From: Fimbriimonadaceae bacterium
GTDB lineage: Bacteria; Armatimonadota; Fimbriimonadia; Fimbriimonadales; Fimbriimonadaceae
Assembly: GCA_020851885.1 (NCBI GenBank)
Contig: JADZBW010000055.1
Coordinates: 1 to 11,052, forward strand
Length of the DNA stretch: 11,052 nt
Direction: 5' to 3'
Part shown: positions 1 to 6,064 of the stretch, in pieces
Position numbering within the stretch: the first letter of the stretch is position 1
How the letters are laid out: every line of letters starts with the position of its first letter
Position numbers and translations under genes: made by a program
Notes under the pieces: model-generated
Told to the model about the DNA's origin: nothing
Database searches by the model: none
The model's input: the letters and a program-made list of their open reading frames with translations, nothing else

Positions 1-189
1 ACGAGCCTTTGCGACCATGCGCTCCACTGAAGGATGCCCTTCGACGAGGTCTCGCCATGGCGCCTGGCCAATCCACGTAACGCGAGTGCTTGGAGTCAGA
101 TCCTGAAGAGCCTCCAGAACGGGCAGGGAAAGGCAGGTATCGCCTAGTCGATCTTCACGGACGACAGCGATGCGGCGGAACGATCTCAT
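1..189 (-). CDS. Glycosyltransferase family 9 (heptosyltransferase-like), N-terminal fragment
   Basis: Reading the minus strand from an ATG at base 189 gives 63 uninterrupted codons to the window edge, so the C-terminal part lies outside. The start reads MRSFRRIAVVREDRLGDTCL, followed by a segment ending in a 'DLVEGHPSVERMV'-like stretch. This matches the N-terminal Rossmann-like half of GT9 enzymes (ADP-heptose:LPS heptosyltransferases). Their hallmark is a first beta strand followed by an 'R...LGD..L.LP.L.AL' segment, then a second strand and a 'L.EGHP.VD.V' segment about residue 50. GT9 enzymes are cytoplasmic or inner-membrane-associated and add heptose or related sugars to lipopolysaccharide core or other surface glycans. 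The gene is divergent from three putative glycosyltransferase genes, which fits a surface-glycan locus. No clear Shine-Dalgarno sequence precedes the ATG. The family call is fairly secure; the sugar and acceptor cannot be told from a fragment. Confidence 0.68.
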   Translation of the reverse strand, partial: MRSFRRIAVVREDRLGDTCLSLPVLEALQDLTPSTRVTWIGQAPWRDLVEGHPSVERMVAKAR

Positions 190-321
190 AGCAATAGGCT
201 TTGGCTGAATTGTGCTTCATTGACGACTGTATTGTGGGGACCGCGACCCTGCAAACGTTGATGAACCACAAGGCGCCGAGAGTGATTTCGGCTTCGGCAA
301 CGTCCCTGGCCGAATCACCTG

Positions 322-327
322 TATAAT
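322..327 (+). promoter_or_regulatory. Consensus -10 box before the first glycosyltransferase gene, leaderless arrangement
   Basis: A perfect TATAAT lies eight bases before the ATG at 336. Transcription would start about seven bases after the box, at or within a base or two of the start codon. There is no Shine-Dalgarno sequence, so the mRNA is likely leaderless. No convincing -35 hexamer was found at 16-18 bp spacing. The rest of the 146-bp gap (190-335) shows nothing else I can name, although it should also hold the promoter of the divergent GT9 gene. Confidence 0.5.
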
Positions 328-335
328 CGGCCCGG

Positions 336-1208
336 ATGGAACGGCTTATCTTCACCGTGGCGAGAGGCAAGCCAAAATACGCCGAAATGGCGATGGGATT
401 GGGCCGATCTCTCAACCTTATCGGTGATGAGACTCCACGGGCGGTGATGACCGATATCCCGGGATTTGACTGGTCTCGCTATTTCGATTTCGTGTTTGAA
501 CCCAAAGCAAAGAGATCCGCGCTCGATAAGCTCCTCGCGTTCGACTATGTTCAGGCAGACTCAGTCTATGCGATCGACGGCGACTGCCTCGCGTTTAAGC
601 GATTGGGCACGGTCTTCGATCATTGCGCAGGTATGGACTTCGCCGTGCAGGGGGCTTGGCAGACCGAAGGGAAGTGGCATGGCGCCGAAGTCGCAGACGT
701 GCTGTCAAGGCACAAAATAGAACGCTTGCCCAAGTTCAACGGAGGAGCGCTCTTCTATCGGAGTACGGATTCATACCGGGCGCTACTGTGTGAAATGCAG
801 GCGATCGAAGAAGAATATGGTTCCACCGGGTTTGGCGACTTTCGTGGCAATGCGTCTGAAGAGGTCTGTGTTGCCTTGGCGATGATGAAGACGGGCATCG
901 GCGAAGTCATCAGTGACGAAACCAACTTCATGAACACCGGTGCGGGAATGCTCGGCAACCTGAAGATGGATATTCGGCGGAACCAGTGTTCCTATCTGTG
1001 CCGCCGTCACAAAATACGCTTCGTCGAACCGTCGATCTTTCATGCTTCGGAATATGCAAATTTCCGAATCTATTGGAAACAGCTAGCGCACCTCAAGCAA
1101 CTGGAACGATACGAAGACGCCCATCCAGCCGGCTACCGATCGAGGTGGTTCAAGTTGCGAAGGTCTTTGGAGCGACGGTGGCTGAAGGCTCGAGGAACCC
1201 TCAAGTGA
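336..1208 (+). CDS. Putative GT-A type glycosyltransferase (GT8-like), tandem paralog 1
   Basis: This encodes 290 residues with no signal peptide or membrane segment, so it is probably cytoplasmic. The N-terminus carries a first beta strand followed by 'AEMAMGLGRSL', resembling the start of GT-A enzymes of the GT8 (glycogenin/LgtC) kind. Residues 81-83 are Asp-Gly-Asp inside 'YAIDGDCLAFKRL', placed like the metal- and nucleotide-sugar-binding DxD of GT8. A 'FNGGALFY' segment near residue 135 resembles the GT8 'NsGv.vy' strand, and a late 'SIFHA' resembles the C-terminal His of that family. The usual GT8 C-terminal 'HxxGxxKPW' motif is missing. The last 35 or so residues are strongly basic and Arg-rich, perhaps for membrane association. 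By hand count 58 of 88 N-terminal positions match paralog 3. The stop overlaps the GTG start of the next gene. Confidence is good for a sugar transferase fold and low for any specific reaction. Confidence 0.72.
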   Translation: MERLIFTVARGKPKYAEMAMGLGRSLNLIGDETPRAVMTDIPGFDWSRYFDFVFEPKAKRSALDKLLAFDYVQADSVYAIDGDCLAFKRLGTVFDHCAGMDFAVQGAWQTEGKWHGAEVADVLSRHKIERLPKFNGGALFYRSTDSYRALLCEMQAIEEEYGSTGFGDFRGNASEEVCVALAMMKTGIGEVISDETNFMNTGAGMLGNLKMDIRRNQCSYLCRRHKIRFVEPSIFHASEYANFRIYWKQLAHLKQLERYEDAHPAGYRSRWFKLRRSLERRWLKARGTLK

Positions 1209-2083
1209 AAAGAGCGATCTTTGTGGTGGCCACCGGGCCGCACAGATATGCCGAGATGGCTCTTGGGTTGGCGCGCTCCCTCCAACTTGTTGGAGACGAG
1301 ACGCCGAGAATCGTCCTCACCGATAATAGCCAAGTCGATTGGTCGCGGTACTTCGCCCAGGTGGTTAAGCCCTTTGACGATGGAACCAACAGCGTTTACT
1401 ATGCCAAGTTAAATGCGTTGGAGGCGACGGACGCCGACCAGGTTCTTTTCATCGATAGCGATGCGCTTGCATTCAAGCGGCTGGACCCGATTTTTGAACT
1501 CTGCCAAGGTCGGCACTTCGCGGCGGTTGGCCGCTGGGAGACATCGGGGACCTGGTATGAGAAGAGTATCGAAAAAGTGTGCCAGGAGCAGGGAATCGAA
1601 GCTCTGCCCCGGATCAACACCGGCGTCCTCTATTACGAGCGATCGAGCCAGGCAGAAGAGATCATCGCGTTGGCCCGAAACCTGAAGCACGCCTATCGTG
1701 AAATAGGCTTTGAGTTGTTGCGAAGGAAAGAGTCGGACGAACCTTCAATCGCGCTGGCCATGGCGAAAACGGGAATGGGCGCCGTCCTTCCTCAAGGCCT
1801 GAATCTTAATGAATCTGGGGTCGGGCTCATTGGCAAGCTGCATCTCGATGTACTGTCTGGTCAGTGCCGGTACATCACGGGCAATCCCCACGTGAGGCTC
1901 GTAGAACCCTATATCTTTCACGCCCACTACTTCAGCAAGTTGAAGGTTTACTGGAATGAACTGAAGAAGCTCGAAAAACTGGAACGGTATCGCATTCAAC
2001 ATGGTCCACGATACATGAGCCGGGGGCTTCGATTGCGAAGGTCGATCGAGAAGCGATACTTGAAGCTGACCGGCAAGCTGTAG
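1205..2083 (+). CDS. Putative GT-A type glycosyltransferase (GT8-like), tandem paralog 2
   Basis: I place the start at the GTG at 1205, which overlaps the preceding stop as GTGA. GAGGA lies eight bases upstream (1192-1196), and the resulting 292 residues align from the first strand with paralogs of 290 and 293 residues. The reading frame is open back to an ATG at 986, but that would add 73 residues overlapping paralog 1 with no match to the family. The DxD is Asp-Ser-Asp at residues 84-86 in 'LFIDSDALAFKRLDPIFE'. This copy is the most divergent: before the DxD it has 'NSVYYAKLNALE' where the other two have 'RSALDKL', which includes a small insertion. It also lacks the 'ASEEVC' segment, having a 'SDEPSIALA' segment instead. 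The tail is basic, as in the others. It is probably translationally coupled to paralog 1 and may transfer a different sugar or use a different acceptor. Confidence 0.72.
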   Translation: MKRAIFVVATGPHRYAEMALGLARSLQLVGDETPRIVLTDNSQVDWSRYFAQVVKPFDDGTNSVYYAKLNALEATDADQVLFIDSDALAFKRLDPIFELCQGRHFAAVGRWETSGTWYEKSIEKVCQEQGIEALPRINTGVLYYERSSQAEEIIALARNLKHAYREIGFELLRRKESDEPSIALAMAKTGMGAVLPQGLNLNESGVGLIGKLHLDVLSGQCRYITGNPHVRLVEPYIFHAHYFSKLKVYWNELKKLEKLERYRIQHGPRYMSRGLRLRRSIEKRYLKLTGKL

Positions 2084-2107
2084 AGTCGCTGGTATGCTGC
2101 CTATTCG

Positions 2108-2989
2108 ATGAGCAAGCGGATCGTGTTTGCGGTAGCTCTTGGGAAACCGAAGTTTGCCGAAATGGCAATGGGTCTCGGCCGTTCCCTTCGTCTCATCCGC
2201 GACACCACCCCTAGGGTCCTGATGACCGACATTGAAGGCTATGACTGGGGACGCTATTTCGACGAAGTCGTTCGACCAACTGGACCGAGATCCGCGCTCG
2301 ACAAATTGACGGCCTTGGAGCATACGGATGCCGATCAAGTCTTGGCGATCGACGTGGACATGTTGGCTTTCAAGAACCTCGATCCCATCTTCGAGTATTG
2401 CGAAGGCAAGGACTTCGCGGTGCAGGGTCATTGGGAGACCGAAGGATCGTTTCACGGCGTACCCGTGCAAGAGATCTTGGCGAAGAACAACCTGGAGACC
2501 ATGCCTAGGTTCAATGGGGGCATGGTCTATTACGAGCGCCAAGAATCCTATCAGCAACTGCTAGCCGCCATGAAACATGTCGAGCAGAACTATGATGAGT
2601 ACGGATTCAATCCGTTTGGGCGCGGCCAGCACGCCTCCGAGGAGGTTTGCATTCTATTGGCGATGATCAAGCTGAGTCGATTTCATTATTTGATCCCCCA
2701 GGAAAAAGCCTTCCAGCATAGTGCGGCGGGCCTGGTGGGAAAGCTTCACTTGGATATCTTGAAGAACGAGTGCAAGTACATCTCGCGACAGCGGTACTGC
2801 GAGTTCTATGAGCCGATCCTCTTTCACGCATGGCGCGCTAAGGATTATCTTGTCTACTGGAAGCAACTGGACAAGCTAGAGCGTCTGGAGAAATTCGAGG
2901 ACGAGCATCCGAGCATGTACCTTTCTCGCTGGAGCAAGTGGAATCGCTCCCTGCAAAGGCAAATCCTGCGAATGCGCGGAAAGATCTAA
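2108..2989 (+). CDS. Putative GT-A type glycosyltransferase (GT8-like), tandem paralog 3
   Basis: This encodes 293 residues and starts 24 bases after the stop of paralog 2. The DxD is Asp-Val-Asp at residues 82-84 in 'AIDVDMLAFKNLDPIFEY', which of the three copies reads most like a GT8 enzyme ('YLDaDmLvlknLdplF'). Other shared landmarks are 'AEMAMGLGRSL', 'RSALDKLTAL', 'FNGGMVYYE', 'ASEEVC' and a late 'ILFHA'. The C-terminal 30 residues are basic. No Shine-Dalgarno sequence is visible. A TAnnnT box (TATGCT, 2093-2098) lies nine bases before the ATG, so the gene may have its own leaderless transcript as well as read-through from upstream. It closes the three-gene run and is followed after eight bases by a hairpin. 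The donor sugar and the acceptor are unknown. Confidence 0.72.
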   Translation: MSKRIVFAVALGKPKFAEMAMGLGRSLRLIRDTTPRVLMTDIEGYDWGRYFDEVVRPTGPRSALDKLTALEHTDADQVLAIDVDMLAFKNLDPIFEYCEGKDFAVQGHWETEGSFHGVPVQEILAKNNLETMPRFNGGMVYYERQESYQQLLAAMKHVEQNYDEYGFNPFGRGQHASEEVCILLAMIKLSRFHYLIPQEKAFQHSAAGLVGKLHLDILKNECKYISRQRYCEFYEPILFHAWRAKDYLVYWKQLDKLERLEKFEDEHPSMYLSRWSKWNRSLQRQILRMRGKI

Positions 2990-2992
2990 ATG

Positions 2993-3022
2993 AAAAAGCC
3001 CAGGTCCAATTTGAACCTGGGC
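2993..3022. terminator. Hairpin between convergent genes, strongest as minus-strand terminator
   Basis: GCCCAGGT (2998-3005) pairs with ACCTGGGC (3015-3022) in a perfect 8-bp stem with a 9-base loop. Read on the minus strand it is followed by TTTTT (bases 2997-2993), so it is a standard intrinsic terminator for the 3043-3711 gene. Read on the plus strand only GTTTG follows, so it would stop transcripts of the glycosyltransferase run less efficiently. Confidence 0.75.
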
Positions 3023-3042
3023 GTTTGCCAATGAATATCGAT

Positions 3043-3711
3043 CTAGTTCTCGCTGCCTTCTTCGGCGACGACGGCTGGCTCTGTGATCACTGGTTCTGGA
3101 GCGGCTTTGGCTTTCGAAGGCGCCTTCTTCTTGGCTCCGACGGTACCCATCTCGACGCCAACTGCGCCTTCGGTGAAGCTGGCTTTGATCTTGATTCGGC
3201 GACTCAGCTCAGAGTCGGCAATCGTGGACCAATTGGCGCGATCGAGAGCCCACTGCCATCCAATATCCGTGCCTGAGTAAACAAACTCGACGCCGTCCTG
3301 GAGAATGTCGCTCAGTTTGGCCTTGAGATCATCCCTCTGGGCCAGGATCCGCTCGCCGGCAGCAAGGTTCGGCATGAGGCCAACGGTTACGATGACGGGC
3401 TCTTCTTCAGGCGCCGTCTTCGAAACTTTCTTTGGGGCCGAATTGTCAATACCTTCCTGAACCATCTGCAATTGGCCGACCATCGCTTTCGTTAGGCCGT
3501 TGTACTCCTCTGGCCACTTAAACTGCTCGCCATCGTAGATAGCGATGGCATGTCGGCCAGTTAGGGAAAGGGCGCTCGCGATGAGCGCAGCATCAGCCGG
3601 CTTCAGCTTTGGATTCGTCTTCTTTATTTGGTCGAGCGCGGTTTCCAGCTTTGTGAGGTGACAGGTGATCAAACAGGGAACTCCTCGGGCGATCCAGAGC
3701 GGATGCGCCAT
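3043..3711 (-). CDS. Conserved-looking protein of unknown function with a Lys/Ala/Pro-rich acidic tail
   Basis: I do not recognise this family. The ATG at 3711 gives 222 residues with no signal peptide or membrane helix. The first half is mixed helical with 'LKPADAALIASALSLTGRHA' and 'FKWPEEYNGLTKAMV' segments, then a short charged linker. A second globular part follows (roughly residues 105-190) with 'VTVGLMPNLAAGERILAQRDDL' and a Trp-containing 'TDIGWQWALDRANW' stretch. The last 35 residues are low-complexity: Lys-rich, then Ala/Pro, then acidic. The start is uncertain. ATG 3711 has no Shine-Dalgarno sequence but has TAAACT eight bases upstream, fitting a leaderless start. A TTG at 3672 has an excellent GAGGAG (3681-3686) eight bases upstream and would give 209 residues. 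The gene is divergent from the BMP lipoprotein gene across 40 bp and ends at an intrinsic terminator, so it is probably monocistronic. Confidence 0.7.
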   Translation of the reverse strand: MAHPLWIARGVPCLITCHLTKLETALDQIKKTNPKLKPADAALIASALSLTGRHAIAIYDGEQFKWPEEYNGLTKAMVGQLQMVQEGIDNSAPKKVSKTAPEEEPVIVTVGLMPNLAAGERILAQRDDLKAKLSDILQDGVEFVYSGTDIGWQWALDRANWSTIADSELSRRIKIKASFTEGAVGVEMGTVGAKKKAPSKAKAAPEPVITEPAVVAEEGSEN

Positions 3712-3718
3712 AATGGGC

Positions 3719-3725
3719 TAGTTTA
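3719..3725. promoter_or_regulatory. Overlapping divergent -10 boxes
   Basis: Seven bases, TAGTTTA, read as TAGTTT on the plus strand and TAAACT on the minus strand, so both divergent genes have a TAnnnT box at the same place. On the plus strand this would give a short leader containing GGAGG (3737-3741) before the GTG at 3752. On the minus strand it would place the transcript start at or near the ATG at 3711. No -35 hexamers are clear, so this is tentative. Confidence 0.35.
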
Positions 3726-3751
3726 CCCGTTTGGGTGGAGGTTGACAGGAC

Positions 3752-4846
3752 GTGCAAAATCGTTTCACAAGTTGGTTAATGGCGATCGGTGTGATCGCGG
3801 CAATGGTCGGATGCGCAGGACAGAGCAATACGAACTCCGCGATCGACAATCCGGCCGCTCGAGACTTCACGCCAACGAGAACCAACGGACGCAACGCGAC
3901 CGGGAAAGAGCTGATGGTTGGCGTTGTGTTCGACAGTGGCGGACTCGGCGATAAATCATTCAATGACAGCGCCTATGCGGGAATTCAGCGCGCCATCAAG
4001 GACCTTGCGATTCAGGAGAAGCATGTCGAGAGCAAGAGCGAGAAGGACTTTGAGACGAATCTGACTGCGATGGCCGATGCCGGCTGTGATATCGTCTTCG
4101 CGATCGGCATTACGCAGCAGAAGGCCCTGGAAGCCGTCGCTCCCAAGTACCCAAACGTAAAATTCGCGATCGTCGATGCCTCGGTCAAGGCTCCCAATGT
4201 GCGCTCCCTCCTGTTCACCGAGCAAGAAGGCAGCTTCCTCGCTGGTTATCTTGCCGCATTGACTTCCAAAACGAAGAAGCTCGGATTTGTAGGTGGAATG
4301 GAGATCCCCCTCATCAAGAAAGTCCAAGCGGGGTACGAAGCGGGCGCCAAGACCGCCGATCCGACGGTTGAAGTCCTGCCCGCCAAGTACACGGGGAATT
4401 GGGACAGCCAGGATCAGGGCAAGGTCATGGCCAATGCCCTGTTCGCTTCCGGCGCCGATGTCGTTTACCACGCCGCCGGTCGAGCGGGCCTGGGCGTAAT
4501 CGCGGCGGCGAAAGAGCAAGGAAAGTTCGCGATTGGAGTCGACAGCGATCAGGACGACGTCGAAAAGGGATTTGTCTTGACGAGCATGATCAAACGGGTC
4601 GACGAGGCCGTTTTCCAGACCATCAACGATCTATCGATGAACAAATTCTCCGCGGGCGATAAGATCTACGATCTCAAAGCGGGTGGCGTCGGCCTCAGCG
4701 AAATGAAGTTCACGAAGGACAAGATCGGCAAGGAAAACCTGGACAAAGTCAAGGAGATCACCACCAAGATCGCCAAAGGCGAAATCAAGGTGCCTTCGAG
4801 CCCCGAAGAACTGGCCAAATATATGGAGAAACTCGCGAAGAAGTAG
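3752..4846 (+). CDS. BMP/PnrA-family substrate-binding lipoprotein (probable nucleoside uptake)
   Basis: This is a 364-residue lipoprotein of the BMP (basic membrane protein, Med/PnrA/TmpC) family. Members are periplasmic or surface-anchored substrate-binding proteins of ABC importers, and characterised ones bind purine nucleosides. Residues 1-21 form a lipoprotein signal ending in 'AMVGC' with Cys21 as the lipidated residue. A polar linker follows to about residue 52. The hallmark 'VGVVFDSGGLGDKSFNDSAY' is at 56-75, 'FTEQEGSFLAGYLAAL' at 155-170, 'KLGFVGGMEIPLIKK' at 176-190, 'GADVVYHAAGRAGLGVI' at 234-250 and 'IGVDSDQDD' at 261-269. Length and order match the family. The GTG start has GGAGG ten bases upstream and puts the signal peptide in frame. 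The usual BMP transporter partners (an ATPase and two permeases) are not adjacent, so they must lie elsewhere or the protein works alone. The ligand is inferred from the family. Confidence 0.93.
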   Translation: MQNRFTSWLMAIGVIAAMVGCAGQSNTNSAIDNPAARDFTPTRTNGRNATGKELMVGVVFDSGGLGDKSFNDSAYAGIQRAIKDLAIQEKHVESKSEKDFETNLTAMADAGCDIVFAIGITQQKALEAVAPKYPNVKFAIVDASVKAPNVRSLLFTEQEGSFLAGYLAALTSKTKKLGFVGGMEIPLIKKVQAGYEAGAKTADPTVEVLPAKYTGNWDSQDQGKVMANALFASGADVVYHAAGRAGLGVIAAAKEQGKFAIGVDSDQDDVEKGFVLTSMIKRVDEAVFQTINDLSMNKFSAGDKIYDLKAGGVGLSEMKFTKDKIGKENLDKVKEITTKIAKGEIKVPSSPEELAKYMEKLAKK

Positions 4847-4855
4847 GGGGTTGGA

Positions 4856-4887
4856 ATTGCCCGGTTGAGCCTTGTCACCCGGGCAAT
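4856..4887. terminator. Hairpin between the convergent BMP and FmdB genes
   Basis: ATTGCCCGG (4856-4864) pairs perfectly with CCGGGCAAT (4879-4887) around a 14-base loop. It starts ten bases after the BMP stop and ends five bases before the stop of the convergent FmdB-like gene. Neither side has a run of T, so it may be a weak bidirectional terminator or an mRNA 3'-end stabiliser. Confidence 0.55.
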
Positions 4888-4891
4888 CACC

Positions 4892-5167
4892 TTACTCCGC
4901 CTTGTCAGTCGAACAAGCAGGACAGCTTGCAGGTTCGGAGGTGCAAGCCGGAGCCGTCGGTGTTGTGGTTTCGGGGGTCGCTGCCTTCGAACTGTAGTCG
5001 TTGATGTGGAAGCCTGAACCTTTGAAGGCGATTCCAACCGGTTGGATGACGCGTTTCACCGAGCCTTTGGCGCCGCATCGACAGTCCGTCAAGGGATCCT
5101 CGGTAATTCTCTGTTCGACTTCAAAGGTTTTGGTGCATTGGGAGCATTCGTAGACGTAAGTTGGCAT
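4892..5167 (-). CDS. FmdB-family zinc-ribbon protein
   Basis: A small protein of 91 residues starting MPTYVYECSQC, the typical beginning of the FmdB-type zinc-ribbon family (often annotated as putative regulatory protein FmdB). Cys8 and Cys11 form the first knuckle and Cys29 and Cys31 the second. 'VKRVIQPVGIAFKGSGFHIN' (37-56) is the conserved hydrophobic and 'FKGSGF' signature that follows the ribbon. The second knuckle is Cys-Arg-Cys, one residue tighter than the common CxxC. After residue 60 the tail is low-complexity Thr/Pro/Ala, as usual, but it holds three more cysteines (75, 82, 85), the last two spaced as CPAC. The function of the family is poorly defined; it is probably cytoplasmic. 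The gene is divergent from the TerC-like gene and convergent with the BMP gene, so it looks monocistronic. Confidence 0.88.
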   Translation of the reverse strand: MPTYVYECSQCTKTFEVEQRITEDPLTDCRCGAKGSVKRVIQPVGIAFKGSGFHINDYSSKAATPETTTPTAPACTSEPASCPACSTDKAE

Positions 5168-5234
5168 AGGCGATTCTCAAGTCCCATTTTGGCAGAATCG
5201 ACCTCTAAGCGGTAGGGCAATTGAGCCATACTCT

Positions 5235-5240
5235 TAGCTT
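5235..5240 (+). promoter_or_regulatory. Possible -10 box of the TerC gene, leaderless arrangement
   Basis: TAGCTT (a TAnnnT box) lies seven bases before the ATG at 5248, and no Shine-Dalgarno sequence lies between. A second TAnnnT, TACTCT, directly precedes it at 5229-5234. No -35 hexamer is evident. The main support is the same spacing seen at other starts in this window. Confidence 0.3.
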
Positions 5241-5247
5241 CGTCATC

Positions 5248-6039
5248 ATGTTCGGTCAGACGTTCCAGCCATCCGATCTCGCCGGTGTCGGTGCGCTTAT
5301 CATCTTGGAAGCGTTGCTGTCGGCGGACAACGCGCTCGTCCTCGCGATCATGGTTCGGCACTTGCCGAAGGCTCAGCAGCGAAAGGCCCTCCTCTTTGGC
5401 TTGGCGGGTGCCTTTGCATTCCGTCTCATTGCGATCCTCTTCGCCTCGATCGTGCTCCGGCAGTGGTGGCTGCAATCAGTTGGCGCCATCTACCTGCTCT
5501 TCCTTCCGATCAAGCACTTCTATCGCCATGCTCAGGCAAAGGATGTGAAGCCGGTCGGCGCAGGCTTTTGGCAAACGGTAATCGCGGTCGAACTCACGGA
5601 TATTGCCTTCGCGGTGGATTCCATCTTGGCCGGCGTTACGTTTATTGACAATAAGCAGGACAAGATCTGGGTCGTCTACTTCGGCGCAATCATTGGCATC
5701 GTGCTCCTGAGATTCGCCGCGTCCATGTTCATCCGAGTTCTCGAGAAGTACCCGGTGCTCGATCATGTGGCCTACCTGCTCGTGGGTTGGGTCGGCGTTA
5801 AGCTCGCGTTCCTTTCCGGGCATACGTTCGACATGTACAACCCGGGCAGACTCTCCGTGGCGCTGCCGGAAATGCCGACCGTCGTCTTCTGGGGCGTTCT
5901 TCTCTTGATTGCGGGTCTTGGCACTGCGATTGCCGTGGCCAAGGGCCGGAAGGACACCGACATCCCTGACGACTGCGACGAGACCTTCGATGAGGCTCTT
6001 GACGATGAGGAAACGAAACCGTCCTCTGATGTAAGCTAA
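5248..6039 (+). CDS. TerC-family integral membrane protein (probable metal-ion exporter)
   Basis: A TerC-family inner-membrane protein of 263 residues from this start. Several hydrophobic segments are visible, roughly 11-33, 48-70, 76-92, 108-130, 142-162, 172-190 and 210-230, followed by an acidic cytoplasmic-type tail of about 30 residues. The first conserved acidic motif is 'EALLSADNALV' (Glu21, Asp27, Asn28). The second is 'VELTDIAFAVDSI' (Glu115, Asp118, Asp124). Both match the TerC/YkoY/Alx family, in which several members export manganese. The 'SADNALVLAIMVRHLP' wording is most like the YkoY-type branch. The frame is open to a TTG at 5221, which would add nine residues. I prefer ATG 5248 because the family homology starts there and neither site has a good Shine-Dalgarno. 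No tellurite-resistance genes are nearby, so I would not infer tellurite resistance. The oxidoreductase start follows after 25 bases. Confidence 0.9.
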   Translation: MFGQTFQPSDLAGVGALIILEALLSADNALVLAIMVRHLPKAQQRKALLFGLAGAFAFRLIAILFASIVLRQWWLQSVGAIYLLFLPIKHFYRHAQAKDVKPVGAGFWQTVIAVELTDIAFAVDSILAGVTFIDNKQDKIWVVYFGAIIGIVLLRFAASMFIRVLEKYPVLDHVAYLLVGWVGVKLAFLSGHTFDMYNPGRLSVALPEMPTVVFWGVLLLIAGLGTAIAVAKGRKDTDIPDDCDETFDEALDDEETKPSSDVS

Positions 6040-6064
6040 GTCGTTCGATTTGAGGCTGAACAGG

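Noticed and set aside
155..415. Minus-strand ORF of 86 codons across the divergent gap and the start of the first glycosyltransferase gene
   Set aside because: It overlaps the start of the well-supported GT9-like fragment in another frame and the antisense of paralog 1; the product resembles nothing.
986..1204. N-terminal extension of paralog 2 from an ATG at 986
   Set aside because: It would overlap paralog 1 by over 200 bases and add residues with no counterpart in the other two paralogs; GTG 1205 has a ribosome binding site.
1745..2557. Minus-strand ORF of 270 codons
   Set aside because: It runs antisense through paralogs 2 and 3, which have coherent family sequence on the plus strand; long antisense frames are common in GC-rich genes.
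3956..4519. Minus-strand ORF of 187 codons
   Set aside because: It is entirely antisense to the BMP lipoprotein gene, whose hallmark motifs are unambiguous.
5168..5247. Possible yybP-ykoY manganese riboswitch upstream of the TerC-family gene
   Set aside because: The gap to the divergent gene is only about 80 bases, I see no matching hairpin set, and a TAnnnT box lies next to the start codon.
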